A DNA stretch of 64,000 bases from Planctomycetota bacterium (GTDB taxonomy: Bacteria > Planctomycetota > JAPUJT01). The DNA lies in the NCBI GenBank assembly GCA_027296055.1, contig JAPUJT010000064.1, positions 160,525 to 224,524 of the forward strand, given 5' to 3'. Positions 8,017 through 17,462 of this stretch are shown here, piece by piece. How positions within the stretch are numbered: position 1 is the stretch's first letter; each line of letters opens with the position of its first letter. A program made the translations under genes and the position numbers. The notes beneath the pieces are model-generated. The model did not search any database. It saw only the letters and a list, made by a program, of their open reading frames with translations, and was not told the DNA's origin.

Positions 8017-10269
8017 TCACAAAAGCCCGACGGGGTCCACATCCGGTACGATCCGAACGGAGCCCCGCCGTGAGATGGAGCCACGCGCTCTCTCGAGAGC
8101 CTCATGGATATCCGCCGGGCCGGCCGCCTTGACGGAGACCTGCCAGCGATAGGATCCCTGAATCTTCGAGATCGAGCACGGCGCCGGTCCCAGGACCTCG
8201 GTCGTCCCGTTGGAGCTTCTCAACAGGGCCGCCAGCTGGGCCGCCGCGCGACGGACCATAGGTTCCTGGCGTCCCTGGACCAGGAATCGTAGAAGTTTCC
8301 CTACCGGTGGATAGCTCAGCTCCCGCCGCGCCCGCATCTCCTCTTCATAGAAGGCGACATAATCGTGGCGGACGGCCGCCCGGATGCTCGGGTGATCGGG
8401 GCTGAAGGTCTGGATCACCACGCGACCGGGGCGATCGCCCCTTCCCGCGCGACCCGAGACCTGACAGAGGAGCTGGAACGTTCTCTCTGACGCCCGGAAG
8501 TCGGGGATGAACAGGGCGAGATCGGCGGAGACGACACCGACGAGGGTGACTCGCGGGAAGTGGAGGCCCTTCGTGATCATCTGCGTGCCGACGAGGATCT
8601 TGATCTCTCCCGACTCGAATCGCGAGAGGGTCTTTCTGTACGCGTCGTTCGCCTGCATCGTGTCGGAGTCCATCCGCGCAGACGGCACGTCGGGGAAGTG
8701 GCGGCCGACCGATTCCATCACCTTTTCGGTGCCCATGCCGAGGGCCTGGATCCGGCCGGTGACGCACTCCGAGCAGGACTGACCCACCGGGACCCGGTAG
8801 AAGCAGTAGTGGCAGACGGCGCGAGACTGCGACCGGTGGTAGTTCAGGCTGATGTCACACTGCCGGCATCGAAGAACGTATCCGCATCGCGCGCAGCGAA
8901 GGAGAGTGGCGAATCCCCGCCGGTTCAGGAAGAGGATCACCTGCTCTCCCCTGGAGAGTACATCATGCATTCTCTCGCGAAGGAGAGCCGAGAGGATCGA
9001 CGGCTTCTTGGTCGCGTCCCGCTCGGCCCCCATGTCGACCACCTCCACCTCCGGAAGCGAGTGAGGCGTGACCCGATTCTCGAGCCGGAGAAGGGTGTAC
9101 TTCCCTTCGATCGCGTTCTTGTACGACTCGAGGGATGGGGTGGCCGACCCGAGGCAGGCAATCGCCCCTTCATTGGATGCGCGAACGATGGCGACATCCC
9201 GGGCGTGATAGCGGGGAGTCGAGTCCTGCTTGAACGATCCTTCGTGTTCCTCATCCACGATGATCAGCCCGAGAGGATGGACCGGGGCGAAGACGGCAGA
9301 GCGGGAGCCGATCACGACCCGGGCGCGTCCCTGGGCGATGTCGTTCCATTGATCGGCGCGTTGACCATCGGAGAGATGACTGTGCAGGACCGCCACGGCC
9401 GGCATCCGTTCCCGAAACCAACGGACCGTCTGGGGGGTCAGCGAGATCTCCGGGACGAGGAGGATGGCCCCCCGCCCGCATCGAAGCGTCTCCTGGATCG
9501 CCCGGATGTAGATCTCGGTCTTTCCGCTTCCGGTGACTCCATGCAGGAGAAAGGCGCGGAATCCTTCCGACCGGACCCCTTCGAGGATCGGGCCCAGGAT
9601 ACGCTCCTGATCCTCCGTGAGAGTGACGGGGTCGCGCGGGGCCGGCGTGGGGAGCATGTAAGGGTCTACCTCCGCGACCTCTGTCTCGAGCCGCAGGATC
9701 CCCTGCCGGACGAGGGTGTGGATCGGAGAGGAGGATCGCATGCCCTGCCGGATCCGCCGGAGGGGCGCCCTCCCCCCCTCGGCCAGGAGGAGGTCGAGGG
9801 CCCGCGCCTGGGCCGGAAAGCGCCCTTCCCGCGCCTCGATCTCCTCGCGGGTCTTGTCCGCGTCTATGCAGAGGGAGGCGATCCGGATCAGTGCCCCTGA
9901 CGCCCCCCTCCTCACTCCGCCGGGGAGGGCCGCCTGAAGGGCCTCTCCCCAGGAGCAACCGTAATATTCTCCGATCCATCGGGTGAGCTCGAGGATGGAA
10001 GGAAGGACTAGCGGCTTCTCGTCGAGGACCTCCAGGATGTCCTTGACCGGTTCGAAGTCTGGCCGGACCGGGTGGCCCACGCAATATCCGATCTCACGCC
10101 TCCGCCCGAAAGGGACCCTCACCCTCGCCCCCGTGGCGGGGCGCGGGATCCCCTCCGGAACGCCATAGTGAAACCCCTTCGGAACCGGCAGGTTCAGAAC
10201 GATCTCGACATAGCGCTCCCCCAGGGCCACGGGGCCCTCTTCGGGAGTCGTGCGGGTGGTGACGTCCAT
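8017..10269 (-). CDS. priA: Primosomal protein N' (replication restart helicase PriA)
   Basis: About 750 residues from the ATG at 10269. The frame extends 81 codons further, but those lack family similarity and run into the divergent promoter. The N terminus (RYVEIVLNLPVPKGFHY) is the 3'-DNA-binding domain. The helicase core has Walker A GVTGSGKTE, DEEH, GTQMITKG and the QVSGRAGRG motif VI. Between the lobes is the zinc-binding insert with eight Cys in four CxxC pairs (CARC, CRQC, CHYC, CSEC). PriA rebuilds replication forks and loads DnaB at stalled forks in the cytoplasm. Size and motif order are normal. Confidence 0.97.
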   Translation of the reverse strand: MDVTTRTTPEEGPVALGERYVEIVLNLPVPKGFHYGVPEGIPRPATGARVRVPFGRRREIGYCVGHPVRPDFEPVKDILEVLDEKPLVLPSILELTRWIGEYYGCSWGEALQAALPGGVRRGASGALIRIASLCIDADKTREEIEAREGRFPAQARALDLLLAEGGRAPLRRIRQGMRSSSPIHTLVRQGILRLETEVAEVDPYMLPTPAPRDPVTLTEDQERILGPILEGVRSEGFRAFLLHGVTGSGKTEIYIRAIQETLRCGRGAILLVPEISLTPQTVRWFRERMPAVAVLHSHLSDGQRADQWNDIAQGRARVVIGSRSAVFAPVHPLGLIIVDEEHEGSFKQDSTPRYHARDVAIVRASNEGAIACLGSATPSLESYKNAIEGKYTLLRLENRVTPHSLPEVEVVDMGAERDATKKPSILSALLRERMHDVLSRGEQVILFLNRRGFATLLRCARCGYVLRCRQCDISLNYHRSQSRAVCHYCFYRVPVGQSCSECVTGRIQALGMGTEKVMESVGRHFPDVPSARMDSDTMQANDAYRKTLSRFESGEIKILVGTQMITKGLHFPRVTLVGVVSADLALFIPDFRASERTFQLLCQVSGRAGRGDRPGRVVIQTFSPDHPSIRAAVRHDYVAFYEEEMRARRELSYPPVGKLLRFLVQGRQEPMVRRAAAQLAALLRSSNGTTEVLGPAPCSISKIQGSYRWQVSVKAAGPADIHEALERARGSISRRGSVRIVPDVDPVGLL

Positions 10270-10399
10270 GGCGTCGAGTATACGGGCCGGTACCCACATC
10301 GGCCCCCGGCCGGCATGGCTCCAAGGCGTTCCTGGCTCCTCCCATTCGGCTAGATCCGTGGCCATCATCTGGGCTGCGGACGGCCCGACCCGCTCCAGG

Positions 10400-10427
10400 T
10401 TGATCTGGGGTGTTATTTCCATATAAT
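10400..10427 (+). promoter_or_regulatory. Probable promoter of the methyltransferase-bsh operon
   Basis: TTGATC at 10400-10405, a 16-nt spacer and a perfect TATAAT at 10422-10427, about 85 nt upstream of the methyltransferase start in the divergent region with priA. Confidence 0.5.
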
Positions 10428-10510
10428 GTGACCTGTCTCCAACTTGTGGAAATGAAGGAACAGGTTCCGGGTGGCCGCCCCCGCCCCGGAGCATGGGAGA
10501 TCGTCGTCGC

Positions 10511-11230
10511 ATGCCCTGGTACGAGAAGAGTTTCGGTGTCCTTTACCCCCTGATTTACCGGCATCGCAGTGTCGAGCAGGCGGACCGGGAGGTGGAGTTC
10601 GCCATACGAACGCTGGGCCTGCGGCCCGGGGATCGGGTCCTCGACGTAGGATCGGGAGAGGGAAGGCACCTATTGGCCCTGCGGGAGAAGGGAATGGTGG
10701 CTTTCGGGGCGGATCTCTCCCCACCCCTCCTCCGGTCCGCGAGAGAGGGCAGCCTCTCCGTTGCGCGGGCCGACATGAGGCACCTGCCCTTCACCACCTC
10801 CTTCCGAGGCGTCCTTTCCTTCTTCACTTCCTTCGGATATTTCGAATCAGACGAAGAAAACCTGAGTGTGCTCGACGAGATGGCCGGCTGTCTCCTGCCC
10901 GGCGGCAGGCTCCTGATCGACCTGCCCAATCGAAAATTCATCGAGGCCAACCTCGTGCCAAGATCGGAGAAGACCCGTGAGGGGCATCGAATCGTCGAGC
11001 AGAGATCCCTCGAGGGGGATCGGATGGTGAAGCAGATCCGGGTCTCGGCGGATAACGGTGAGGAGGAGTTCGTCGAAAGTGTGCGGCTGTTCACGCCGGA
11101 TGAGATCCGTGATGGCCTGCGGGCGGTGGGACTGGAGCCGGATCGGCTCTACGGCGGCTTCGATGAGGAAGAGTTCGACGAATCGAGCCACCGGATGATC
11201 TGGACGGCCACCCAGGGGGGCGCGAAATGA
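10511..11230 (+). CDS. SAM-dependent methyltransferase heading the bacillithiol operon
   Basis: 239 residues from the ATG preceded by GGGAG at 11-nt spacing; an ATG six codons upstream is also possible. Class I Rossmann methyltransferase with motif I VLDVGSGEGRH, an acidic loop GADLS and an ARADMRHLPF motif III region. Its stop overlaps the bshC start (ATGA), so the two are translationally coupled. In green sulfur bacteria the methyltransferase NmbA N-methylates bacillithiol. Position in a bsh operon makes an NmbA-like role attractive, but this is inference from context, not a motif match. Confidence 0.85.
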   Translation: MPWYEKSFGVLYPLIYRHRSVEQADREVEFAIRTLGLRPGDRVLDVGSGEGRHLLALREKGMVAFGADLSPPLLRSAREGSLSVARADMRHLPFTTSFRGVLSFFTSFGYFESDEENLSVLDEMAGCLLPGGRLLIDLPNRKFIEANLVPRSEKTREGHRIVEQRSLEGDRMVKQIRVSADNGEEEFVESVRLFTPDEIRDGLRAVGLEPDRLYGGFDEEEFDESSHRMIWTATQGGAK

Positions 11231-12861
11231 GACGGGCAACTCTGTCGTACGACGTCGTCCCTGGGTTCCGCGAGAACAAGCTTCTCCTCGACTACCTCGC
11301 ACAGAGGAGTCCTGCGACCCGGTGCCTCCCTCCCTTGCTCACGGGCGACGAGGTCCTCGGGCCCCGCGTGGAACGTCTTGGGAGCCTATCCTTTCCTCGG
11401 GAGGTTCTTGCCGACCGGCTCCTGTCCTACAACCGGGATAGGGGTGCGGGGGAGAAGTCCCTGACCGCGATCGAGGACTTCAGGCGAGGGGCGATGGTCG
11501 TGGTGACGGGGCAGCAGCCAGGACTGCTCGGAGGCCCGCTTTTCACGATCTACAAGGCGCTCAGCACCTGCCTGCTGGCTCGTCACGTGGAGAAGAAGGG
11601 TCACGGTCGGACCATCCCTCTCTTCTGGAGCGCTTCGGAGGACCATGACCTGCGTGAGGCGAATCGGCTCGATCTCTTCGAGGGCGACAAGCCCGAGCGC
11701 CTGGCCCTCGACCTGGAGGACCGGGGCTCCTGTCTCTCCGACTACGAGATCGATCCGCTGGCGCCTGCCTTCATCGATCGCGTCCGGGACGCATTGCACC
11801 ACACGGAATTCACCCCCGAACTGCTGGAGCGGATGAAGACCTGGTTGCGAGGCGGATTCGGGGATTGGTTCTCCCGCATGATGCATTCCCTCTTCCGGGA
11901 GTTCGGGCTGGTCATCGTGGAGCCCCGATTGATCCGGGATCTTGCCGCTCCGTTCATCGAGAGGGAGATCCGCGAGCCGGAGGCAACCGCGGCGGCGATA
12001 CGACACGCCGGCGCCGAGAACCAGGCAGCCGGCTACCCGCCGTCTCTGACCGGGGATGAGGGACCGAGCCTGTTCGTCATCCGGAACGGGATCCGAGACC
12101 GGGTTCTCCACCGGGACGGCCAGTTCTATCTACGACGGGGAGGGAAGATCGAGAAGGAGAAACTCCTCGCTGACCTGGCTGAAGATCCTGGGCTCTTCAG
12201 CCAGGGAGTCGCCATCCGTCCGGTCGTCCAGGATGGCCTGTTTCCCGTCGTCGCCACCGTCGCCGGCCCCTCCGAGATCTCCTATCTGGCCCAGCTAGGG
12301 GAGGTGTACCTTCAGCACGGCGTGGATCGTCCTCCGATCCTGCCGCGGGTGTCGGTGACCCTCATCGAGGGGAAGGTCGAGAGGGTGCTGGATCGCCTCG
12401 CCCTCTCTCCGGAGCAGGCCCTGGTCCTGGAGAAGAACCAGGAGCAGATCCTCGCCTCGGTCCCATCCGAAGTGGACGGCTTTCTGGATGCCCGAGTCGA
12501 GATCGACGAATGTCTCGCACGCATGGAGAAGAGCCTGCCGACCGATCTCCGCGGGATCTTCCCTCGAATGGAGAGGCGCATCCGGCGAGAACTGGACCGG
12601 GTACAAGGCAAGGTGGAGGAGGAGGCGCGCAGGCGCCAGGGAATCGGCGAGGAGCAGATCGCCAGGGTCAAGAATGGGATCATCCCCGCCGGGAAGCTTC
12701 AGGAGCGTGTCTGGGGAATCGTTCCGCTTCTCAATCGTTACGGGCCGAATCTCATCGATGAGATCGCCGAATCGGCGGAGCTTTTCTCCTTCGAGCATCA
12801 GTGGCTCTACCTGGCCCACCAACCGCAAGCGACGGCCGGAGCGAAGCCGTCCGGCGGATAG
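11227..12861 (+). CDS. bshC: Bacillithiol biosynthesis protein BshC (putative cysteine ligase)
   Basis: 544 residues, the usual BshC length. The family signature VVTGQQPGLLGGPLFTIYKA is present, followed by the Rossmann-like core (LFWSASEDHD) and a C-terminal coiled-coil region (about 410-470). BshC is the proposed enzyme adding cysteine to glucosaminyl-malate, the last step of bacillithiol synthesis. It overlaps the upstream methyltransferase by 4 nt and is followed by bshB and bshA, so the full pathway is encoded consecutively. Confidence 0.95.
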   Translation: MRRATLSYDVVPGFRENKLLLDYLAQRSPATRCLPPLLTGDEVLGPRVERLGSLSFPREVLADRLLSYNRDRGAGEKSLTAIEDFRRGAMVVVTGQQPGLLGGPLFTIYKALSTCLLARHVEKKGHGRTIPLFWSASEDHDLREANRLDLFEGDKPERLALDLEDRGSCLSDYEIDPLAPAFIDRVRDALHHTEFTPELLERMKTWLRGGFGDWFSRMMHSLFREFGLVIVEPRLIRDLAAPFIEREIREPEATAAAIRHAGAENQAAGYPPSLTGDEGPSLFVIRNGIRDRVLHRDGQFYLRRGGKIEKEKLLADLAEDPGLFSQGVAIRPVVQDGLFPVVATVAGPSEISYLAQLGEVYLQHGVDRPPILPRVSVTLIEGKVERVLDRLALSPEQALVLEKNQEQILASVPSEVDGFLDARVEIDECLARMEKSLPTDLRGIFPRMERRIRRELDRVQGKVEEEARRRQGIGEEQIARVKNGIIPAGKLQERVWGIVPLLNRYGPNLIDEIAESAELFSFEHQWLYLAHQPQATAGAKPSGG

Positions 12862-12899
12862 ACAGGGCCCCGGCGCGGGCCGGGCACGGAAAGGGACGG

Positions 12900-13598
12900 A
12901 TGATCGACGTACTGGCCATCGGGGCACATCCCGATGATGTAGAGTTTGGCGTCGGCGGGATCCTCGCGCGGCTGGCCCAGCAGGGGAAGAAGGTGAAGAT
13001 CGTGGATCTCACCCGTGGGGAGATCGGCACGCGCGGGACTCCGGAGATCCGCAAGGCCGAGGCGGAGGCCTCCGCCAGGGTGCTCGGCGTCGAGGACCGC
13101 GAGATCCTGGACCTGGGAGATGGACAGCTGCAGGCGAATCTCGAGTCGCGTCGAGCAGTCATCGAGATCATCCGGAAGCACCGGCCGACGATCGTCATCG
13201 CTCCCCACGTCGAGGACCTGCACCCGGACCATGCCAGCGCGGGGCGCATCGTCTCGGAGGCGTTCTACCCTTCAGGCTTCGCCAACTATCCGGCTGGCGG
13301 GGAGGCGTATCGACCCCGCGGTGTCCTCTTCTATCAGGCCCATTTGCGGTTCGATCCGTCGTTCGTCGTGGACACGAGCGAGACCTTCGACAAGAAGATG
13401 GAGGCGATCCGTTGCTACGCCTCGCAGCTCCACAAGGAGCAGGACGATGAGCCCCAGACGGGAATCTCCCATCCAGAATTCCTGGGACGGATCGAGGCTC
13501 GGGATCGCTACTATGGGTCTCTCGTCGGCTCGAAGTACGGGGAGCCTCTGCGGAGTCTCCGGTTGCTCCGGACCGACAGTCCTCTGGACTTCTTTTGA
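12900..13598 (+). CDS. bshB1: Bacillithiol biosynthesis deacetylase BshB1
   Basis: 232 residues from ATG 12900, with AAGGGA just upstream. LmbE-like zinc deacetylase: the AHPDD motif at residues 9-13, the DLTRGEIGTRGTP substrate segment typical of BshB1, and a later HPDHASAGRI motif supplying the third zinc ligand. It removes the acetyl group from GlcNAc-malate to give GlcN-malate. It lies between bshC and bshA, 27 nt before bshA. Confidence 0.96.
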   Translation: MIDVLAIGAHPDDVEFGVGGILARLAQQGKKVKIVDLTRGEIGTRGTPEIRKAEAEASARVLGVEDREILDLGDGQLQANLESRRAVIEIIRKHRPTIVIAPHVEDLHPDHASAGRIVSEAFYPSGFANYPAGGEAYRPRGVLFYQAHLRFDPSFVVDTSETFDKKMEAIRCYASQLHKEQDDEPQTGISHPEFLGRIEARDRYYGSLVGSKYGEPLRSLRLLRTDSPLDFF

Positions 13599-13625
13599 GA
13601 CGGATGGTCCTGGAGGCCAGGCAAG

Positions 13626-14768
13626 ATGAGCGGTAATTCCGGTAATGATCATCTCCGGATCGGTATCGTCTGTCACCCCACGCATGGCGGAAGCGGGGCG
13701 GTGGCGACGGAACTGGGGATCGCTCTCGGCAAGCGCGGACACGAGATCCATATCCTGTCACACGCGGCCCCGTTCCGTCTCGCCGGATTCCATCCGAACG
13801 TGATCTATCACGAGGTGGGGGTGAGCCATTACCCCCTCTTCAAGTATCCGCCCTACGAGCTTTCCCTCGCCAACAAGATCTCCGAGATCGCCGAGTCGGC
13901 GTCCCTGGATCTCGTCCATGTTCACTATGCCGTCCCGCACTCGATCTGCGCTTACCTCGCCCGGCAGATGACGCACCGTAAACCGATGAAGATCATCACG
14001 ACGCTACACGGGACGGACATCACCTTGGTCGGCGCCGACCCTTCGTTCTTCGACATCACCCGGTTCGCCATGGAAGAGAGCGATGGGATCACCGCCGTCT
14101 CCCGATACCTGAAGGAGGAGACCCAGAAGAAGTTCTCGCTACGACGGTCGATCCGTGTGATCCACAATTTCGTGGATACGGCGCGCTTCACGCGGCCCGC
14201 CTGCCAGAGGGGTGACCTGGCCAGGAAGGAGGAGGCGATCCTCTCGCACGTTTCGAACTTCCGACCGGTCAAACGGGTTCGGGACGTGGTGGAGGTGTTT
14301 CATCGGGTCTCGAAGGAACGGCCGGCCAGACTCCTCCTGATCGGAGATGGACCGGACCTCCCCGCCGCCGTCGAACGGGCGCAGACTCTTGGAATATCCG
14401 ACAAGATCTCGGTCCTCGGGCTTCAGGACGATGTGACCGGCGTCCTCGGGAACTCCGATATCTTCCTTCTGCCCAGCGAGTACGAGTCGTTCGGGCTCGC
14501 CGCCCTGGAGGCCCTCTCTTCCGGGGTCCCTGTGATCGGCACGGATTCGGGGGGGATCCCCGAGGTGATCCAGAACGGCGAGACCGGCTATCTCCTACCG
14601 GTCGGCGATCTGGATGGGATGGCGACGGCGGCGTTGCGCGTTCTCGACGATGATGACCTTCGGATCCGTCTTTGCGAGAATGGCCGGAGGGTCGCGGCCG
14701 AAAGGTTCAGCGAGTCGGCGATCGTATCGGAATACGAAGCGTTCTATCGGGAGATTCTCGCGGGTTAG
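13626..14768 (+). CDS. bshA: Bacillithiol biosynthesis glycosyltransferase BshA
   Basis: 380 residues, GT4 family GT-B fold. The N-terminal IGIVCHPTHGGSGAVATELG and the HVHYAVPHS segment are diagnostic of BshA. The C-terminal half has the GT4 EX7E-type region (PSEYESFGLAALEAL). It joins UDP-GlcNAc to L-malate, the first pathway step. Gene order here is methyltransferase-C-B-A. Its stop overlaps the convergent CDF transporter's stop by a few bases. Confidence 0.97.
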   Translation: MSGNSGNDHLRIGIVCHPTHGGSGAVATELGIALGKRGHEIHILSHAAPFRLAGFHPNVIYHEVGVSHYPLFKYPPYELSLANKISEIAESASLDLVHVHYAVPHSICAYLARQMTHRKPMKIITTLHGTDITLVGADPSFFDITRFAMEESDGITAVSRYLKEETQKKFSLRRSIRVIHNFVDTARFTRPACQRGDLARKEEAILSHVSNFRPVKRVRDVVEVFHRVSKERPARLLLIGDGPDLPAAVERAQTLGISDKISVLGLQDDVTGVLGNSDIFLLPSEYESFGLAALEALSSGVPVIGTDSGGIPEVIQNGETGYLLPVGDLDGMATAALRVLDDDDLRIRLCENGRRVAAERFSESAIVSEYEAFYREILAG

Positions 14769-15772
14769 CCCGGATCGCCGGGGGCGTCGGCCTCCTCCTC
14801 GTGGCGCACGTCGTGCGTGTGCTGCTCCCACATCTTCTGCGTCTCGAACTGCAGCGTCAGATGCTTCACCTGATATCGCTCCTCGAGGAGGGAGCGGATC
14901 CGGTTGGAGATCTGCTCCGTCTCCTCGAGACTCTCCACATCAGTGATCACGTGAGCTGTCCCGATCACCATGTGCGAGCAGATCTGCCAGAGCCGGAAGT
15001 CATCGATCTCCACCACATGGTCCACCGTCCGGATCAGATCCCTCAACTGGGCCACGTCGTGCGGAGACTGCTGCAGGAGGATTCCGGCGCCTTCCCGGAG
15101 GACACGGGCGGCGCCCACGATGAGGACTACGCTGATCCCGGCAGCCACGATAGGATCGATGATGGCCGCGCCGGTGATCCGTATGGCGATGAGTCCCGCG
15201 ATCACGGCGACCGACGCCCCGAAGTCTGCCAGCACGTGGAGATACGCCCCACGAATGTTCAAGTCGTGCAAGTGGACTTTTCCGGATCGAAGGACGTAGG
15301 CGGCGAATCCGTTCACACCGAGGCCGACCACAGCGATCGGCAGGGCGAGGGAGACTTGCACGTCCGGAGGAGAGAAGAACCGCTGCGCCGCCTGGTAGAA
15401 GATCACCACGCTGGCTGCCACCAGGGTCACCCCGTTCAATAGGGCGCTCAGGACCTCGAGGCGACCGTATCCGTAGGTCATCTTCTCTGTCGGAAGTCGA
15501 CGGTTGGCGATGGTGAGGGCGCCGAAGGCCAGCCCGAGCGCGAAGGTGTCACCGAGCACATGAAATGAATCAGAGACGAGGCTGAGGCTGCCGGAGATGT
15601 TTCCGCCAATAAACTCGGCGAAGAAGGTCAGCACGAGAAGGCCGATGACCGTCTTGAGCCTTCTTCCCGCCGGGGAACCGGCCATCACCGCCTGAGGTGC
15701 GGCCTCGGAAGGAGTGGAGGATTCGCTTTCTGATGGGCTCATCGGATCCGCCGAACCGGCCCGTTCGCGCAA
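14765..15772 (-). CDS. Cation diffusion facilitator (CDF) family metal exporter, ZitB/ZnT-like
   Basis: 335 residues; a start at the internal ATG 15742 is also possible. Six transmembrane helices carry the two CDF metal motifs: SDSFHVLGD in TM2 and HVLADFGAS in TM5 (HxxxD). A cytoplasmic C-terminal domain follows. The SDSFH...D pattern is typical of zinc exporters of the ZitB/ZnT branch. It pumps zinc or a similar divalent cation out of the cytoplasm against protons. It is convergent with bshA; low-molecular-weight thiols such as bacillithiol buffer zinc in other bacteria, so the adjacency may be meaningful, though this is speculative. Confidence 0.93.
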   Translation of the reverse strand: MRERAGSADPMSPSESESSTPSEAAPQAVMAGSPAGRRLKTVIGLLVLTFFAEFIGGNISGSLSLVSDSFHVLGDTFALGLAFGALTIANRRLPTEKMTYGYGRLEVLSALLNGVTLVAASVVIFYQAAQRFFSPPDVQVSLALPIAVVGLGVNGFAAYVLRSGKVHLHDLNIRGAYLHVLADFGASVAVIAGLIAIRITGAAIIDPIVAAGISVVLIVGAARVLREGAGILLQQSPHDVAQLRDLIRTVDHVVEIDDFRLWQICSHMVIGTAHVITDVESLEETEQISNRIRSLLEERYQVKHLTLQFETQKMWEQHTHDVRHEEEADAPGDPG

Positions 15773-15812
15773 ACTCGCTCCGGCATCATATTATAGATGC
15801 GGCTGCGGCGGG

Positions 15813-16238
15813 CTAGAAGGGGATCTCGTCGTCCCCTAGCCCCATGGCCTCTTTCGGGGCGGCGGCCGGTACGGGGGTTTCTGCCGAATTCTGATCGGCC
15901 CCAGGGCGGCCTCCGAGGAACTGGAAGTTGTCGGCGACGACACGCAACTTGGAACGCTTCCCCCCTCCGTCCTTGGCCTCCCACGAATCGAATTTCAGGC
16001 GGCCTTCCACGAAGACCGGCCTGCCCTTGCGCAGGTATTCGTTCGCCACCTCGGCGCGACGGCCCCAGCAGGTCACGTCGACGAAGCAGACTTCCTCCTT
16101 GCTGGCCCCGCTGGAGTCCTTCCAGTTCCGATTGATCGCCATGCCGAATTCGGCGACGGGCGTTCCGCTGTCGATGAACCGCAACTCGGGGTCCCTCGTG
16201 AGATTCCCCATGAGAAAAACCTTGTTCAGGCTTGCCAT
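15813..16238 (-). CDS. ssb: Single-stranded DNA-binding protein
   Basis: 141 residues with the OB-fold opening (ASLNKVFLMGNLTRDPELR), the conserved WGRRAEVANEYL segment and FVEGRL, then a flexible Ala/Pro region and the acidic tip DDEIPF that binds partner proteins such as PriA and RecO. A near-ideal AAGGAGGT ribosome-binding site precedes the ATG. It coats single-stranded DNA during replication and repair. Confidence 0.97.
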   Translation of the reverse strand: MASLNKVFLMGNLTRDPELRFIDSGTPVAEFGMAINRNWKDSSGASKEEVCFVDVTCWGRRAEVANEYLRKGRPVFVEGRLKFDSWEAKDGGGKRSKLRVVADNFQFLGGRPGADQNSAETPVPAAAPKEAMGLGDDEIPF

Positions 16239-16368
16239 GCATAACCTCCTTCAAGCCAGGAGCTGAGATGTTGCCTTTCGGGGCCTACCCCCGGCTGCCG
16301 TCCGGGATATGTCCTCGATACCGCCATTGTAAGGAGGGGGACCGACATTCCTGGCCCGAGCGGCTGAG

Positions 16369-16398
16369 TTGACAAGGCTCGATCGACCTCCTTATGAT
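16369..16398 (+). promoter_or_regulatory. Sigma-70-type promoter for the secreted protein at 16487
   Basis: Perfect TTGACA at 16369-16374, an 18-nt spacer and TATGAT at 16393-16398. It gives a leader of roughly 80 nt before the GGGAGG ribosome-binding site. Confidence 0.55.
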
Positions 16399-16486
16399 GC
16401 GGGTCGACTACGATCCCAAAGGAGATACGCTCAAGTCCGGGGCTGGACGGCGGTAGGCCGTCAGGGACCACGGCAGGGAGGAATCG

Positions 16487-17434
16487 ATGAACCGATCGTC
16501 AATATTCGAAATCGTCGCCCTACTGGGAGTGCTGACCGCGCTGATCCTCACCCCGGTGGCCCTGACGTTCGCGGGGACCGTTCCCCCGGGACAGGAGGAT
16601 GACGAGGATTGGGAGGAAGAATCGGTCCCCGAGCTGGACGCCGTCATCGACCTTATCGCGGAGATGGACCTCGAGGGGGCGGAGGAGGCTTTCAAGGCAG
16701 CCAAGAAGGATCTAAGGGGCCGGAAGAAGAACAAGGCCGTGAAGAAGATGATCGATGCGGTCGAATCCAACCTCGAAGCCCTGGAGATGTTCGAGAAGGC
16801 GAAGGACGCGATCGACAAGGGAAAGACGGGCAAGGCCTTCAAGGCGATCACCAAGGTGATGAGAAAGTATGGCGAGCTCTACTTCGTCGAGGAGGCGGAG
16901 AGCGTCTACTCGGAGCTGAAGCAGAAGATCTTTTACATGATCAATGACTTCGAGACGGAAGCCTTTCGAGAGGCCAAGAAGTATCAGGCCGGCCGCAACG
17001 GGTCGAATGTGGAACTGGTCTCGGACAGGCGATTCGCCCGTGACGGCAGTCATGCGCTGAAGGTTCACTTCGACAAGCGGGGCGACGGCGTCAAGAGACA
17101 AGATTCAGAATCCTTTCGCGCGATGCAGCTGAATCCGCCGGATGGGTTTTCGAAAGATCTGGAGGATCTGAAATCGTTCACCCTGTCGATCTTCTCCTAC
17201 AAGAAGTCGAACGCGATGATTACCATCATGATCGCCGGCGGGGGAGCGGCCTCCTACGCCGAGTACGCGGATTTCGCCCTGAATTACACCGGGTGGAAGG
17301 ACATCCGTTTCCCACTGATCAAGATGAAGTTCAGGGGCTCCTTCCAGTGGAGGGATGCCCGGGAAATCCGCATCTTCACACGCGGTCCCCTGGAGGTGGA
17401 CTTCATCGTCGACGACGTGAAGTTCATCCGCTAG
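16487..17434 (+). CDS. Secreted helical-repeat protein with C-terminal carbohydrate-binding-like beta-sandwich
   Basis: 315 residues with a clear N-terminal signal peptide/anchor (about 1-30). An acidic linker and a Lys/Glu-rich helical region (about 45-150) resemble tetratricopeptide-like helices. The C-terminal half (about 155-315) reads as a beta-sandwich of the carbohydrate-binding type: a NDFE opening, DGSHALKVHFD, a TGWKDIRFPL segment and a closing VDFIVDDVKFIR strand. Known folds of this shape bind sugars or act as scaffolds; the ligand here is unknown. GGGAGG lies 7-8 nt before the ATG. It converges on the LWPFF-repeat gene. Confidence 0.75.
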   Translation: MNRSSIFEIVALLGVLTALILTPVALTFAGTVPPGQEDDEDWEEESVPELDAVIDLIAEMDLEGAEEAFKAAKKDLRGRKKNKAVKKMIDAVESNLEALEMFEKAKDAIDKGKTGKAFKAITKVMRKYGELYFVEEAESVYSELKQKIFYMINDFETEAFREAKKYQAGRNGSNVELVSDRRFARDGSHALKVHFDKRGDGVKRQDSESFRAMQLNPPDGFSKDLEDLKSFTLSIFSYKKSNAMITIMIAGGGAASYAEYADFALNYTGWKDIRFPLIKMKFRGSFQWRDAREIRIFTRGPLEVDFIVDDVKFIR

Positions 17435-17462
17435 TCCGTCGGGGACGGCCCTCGGCTACGAA

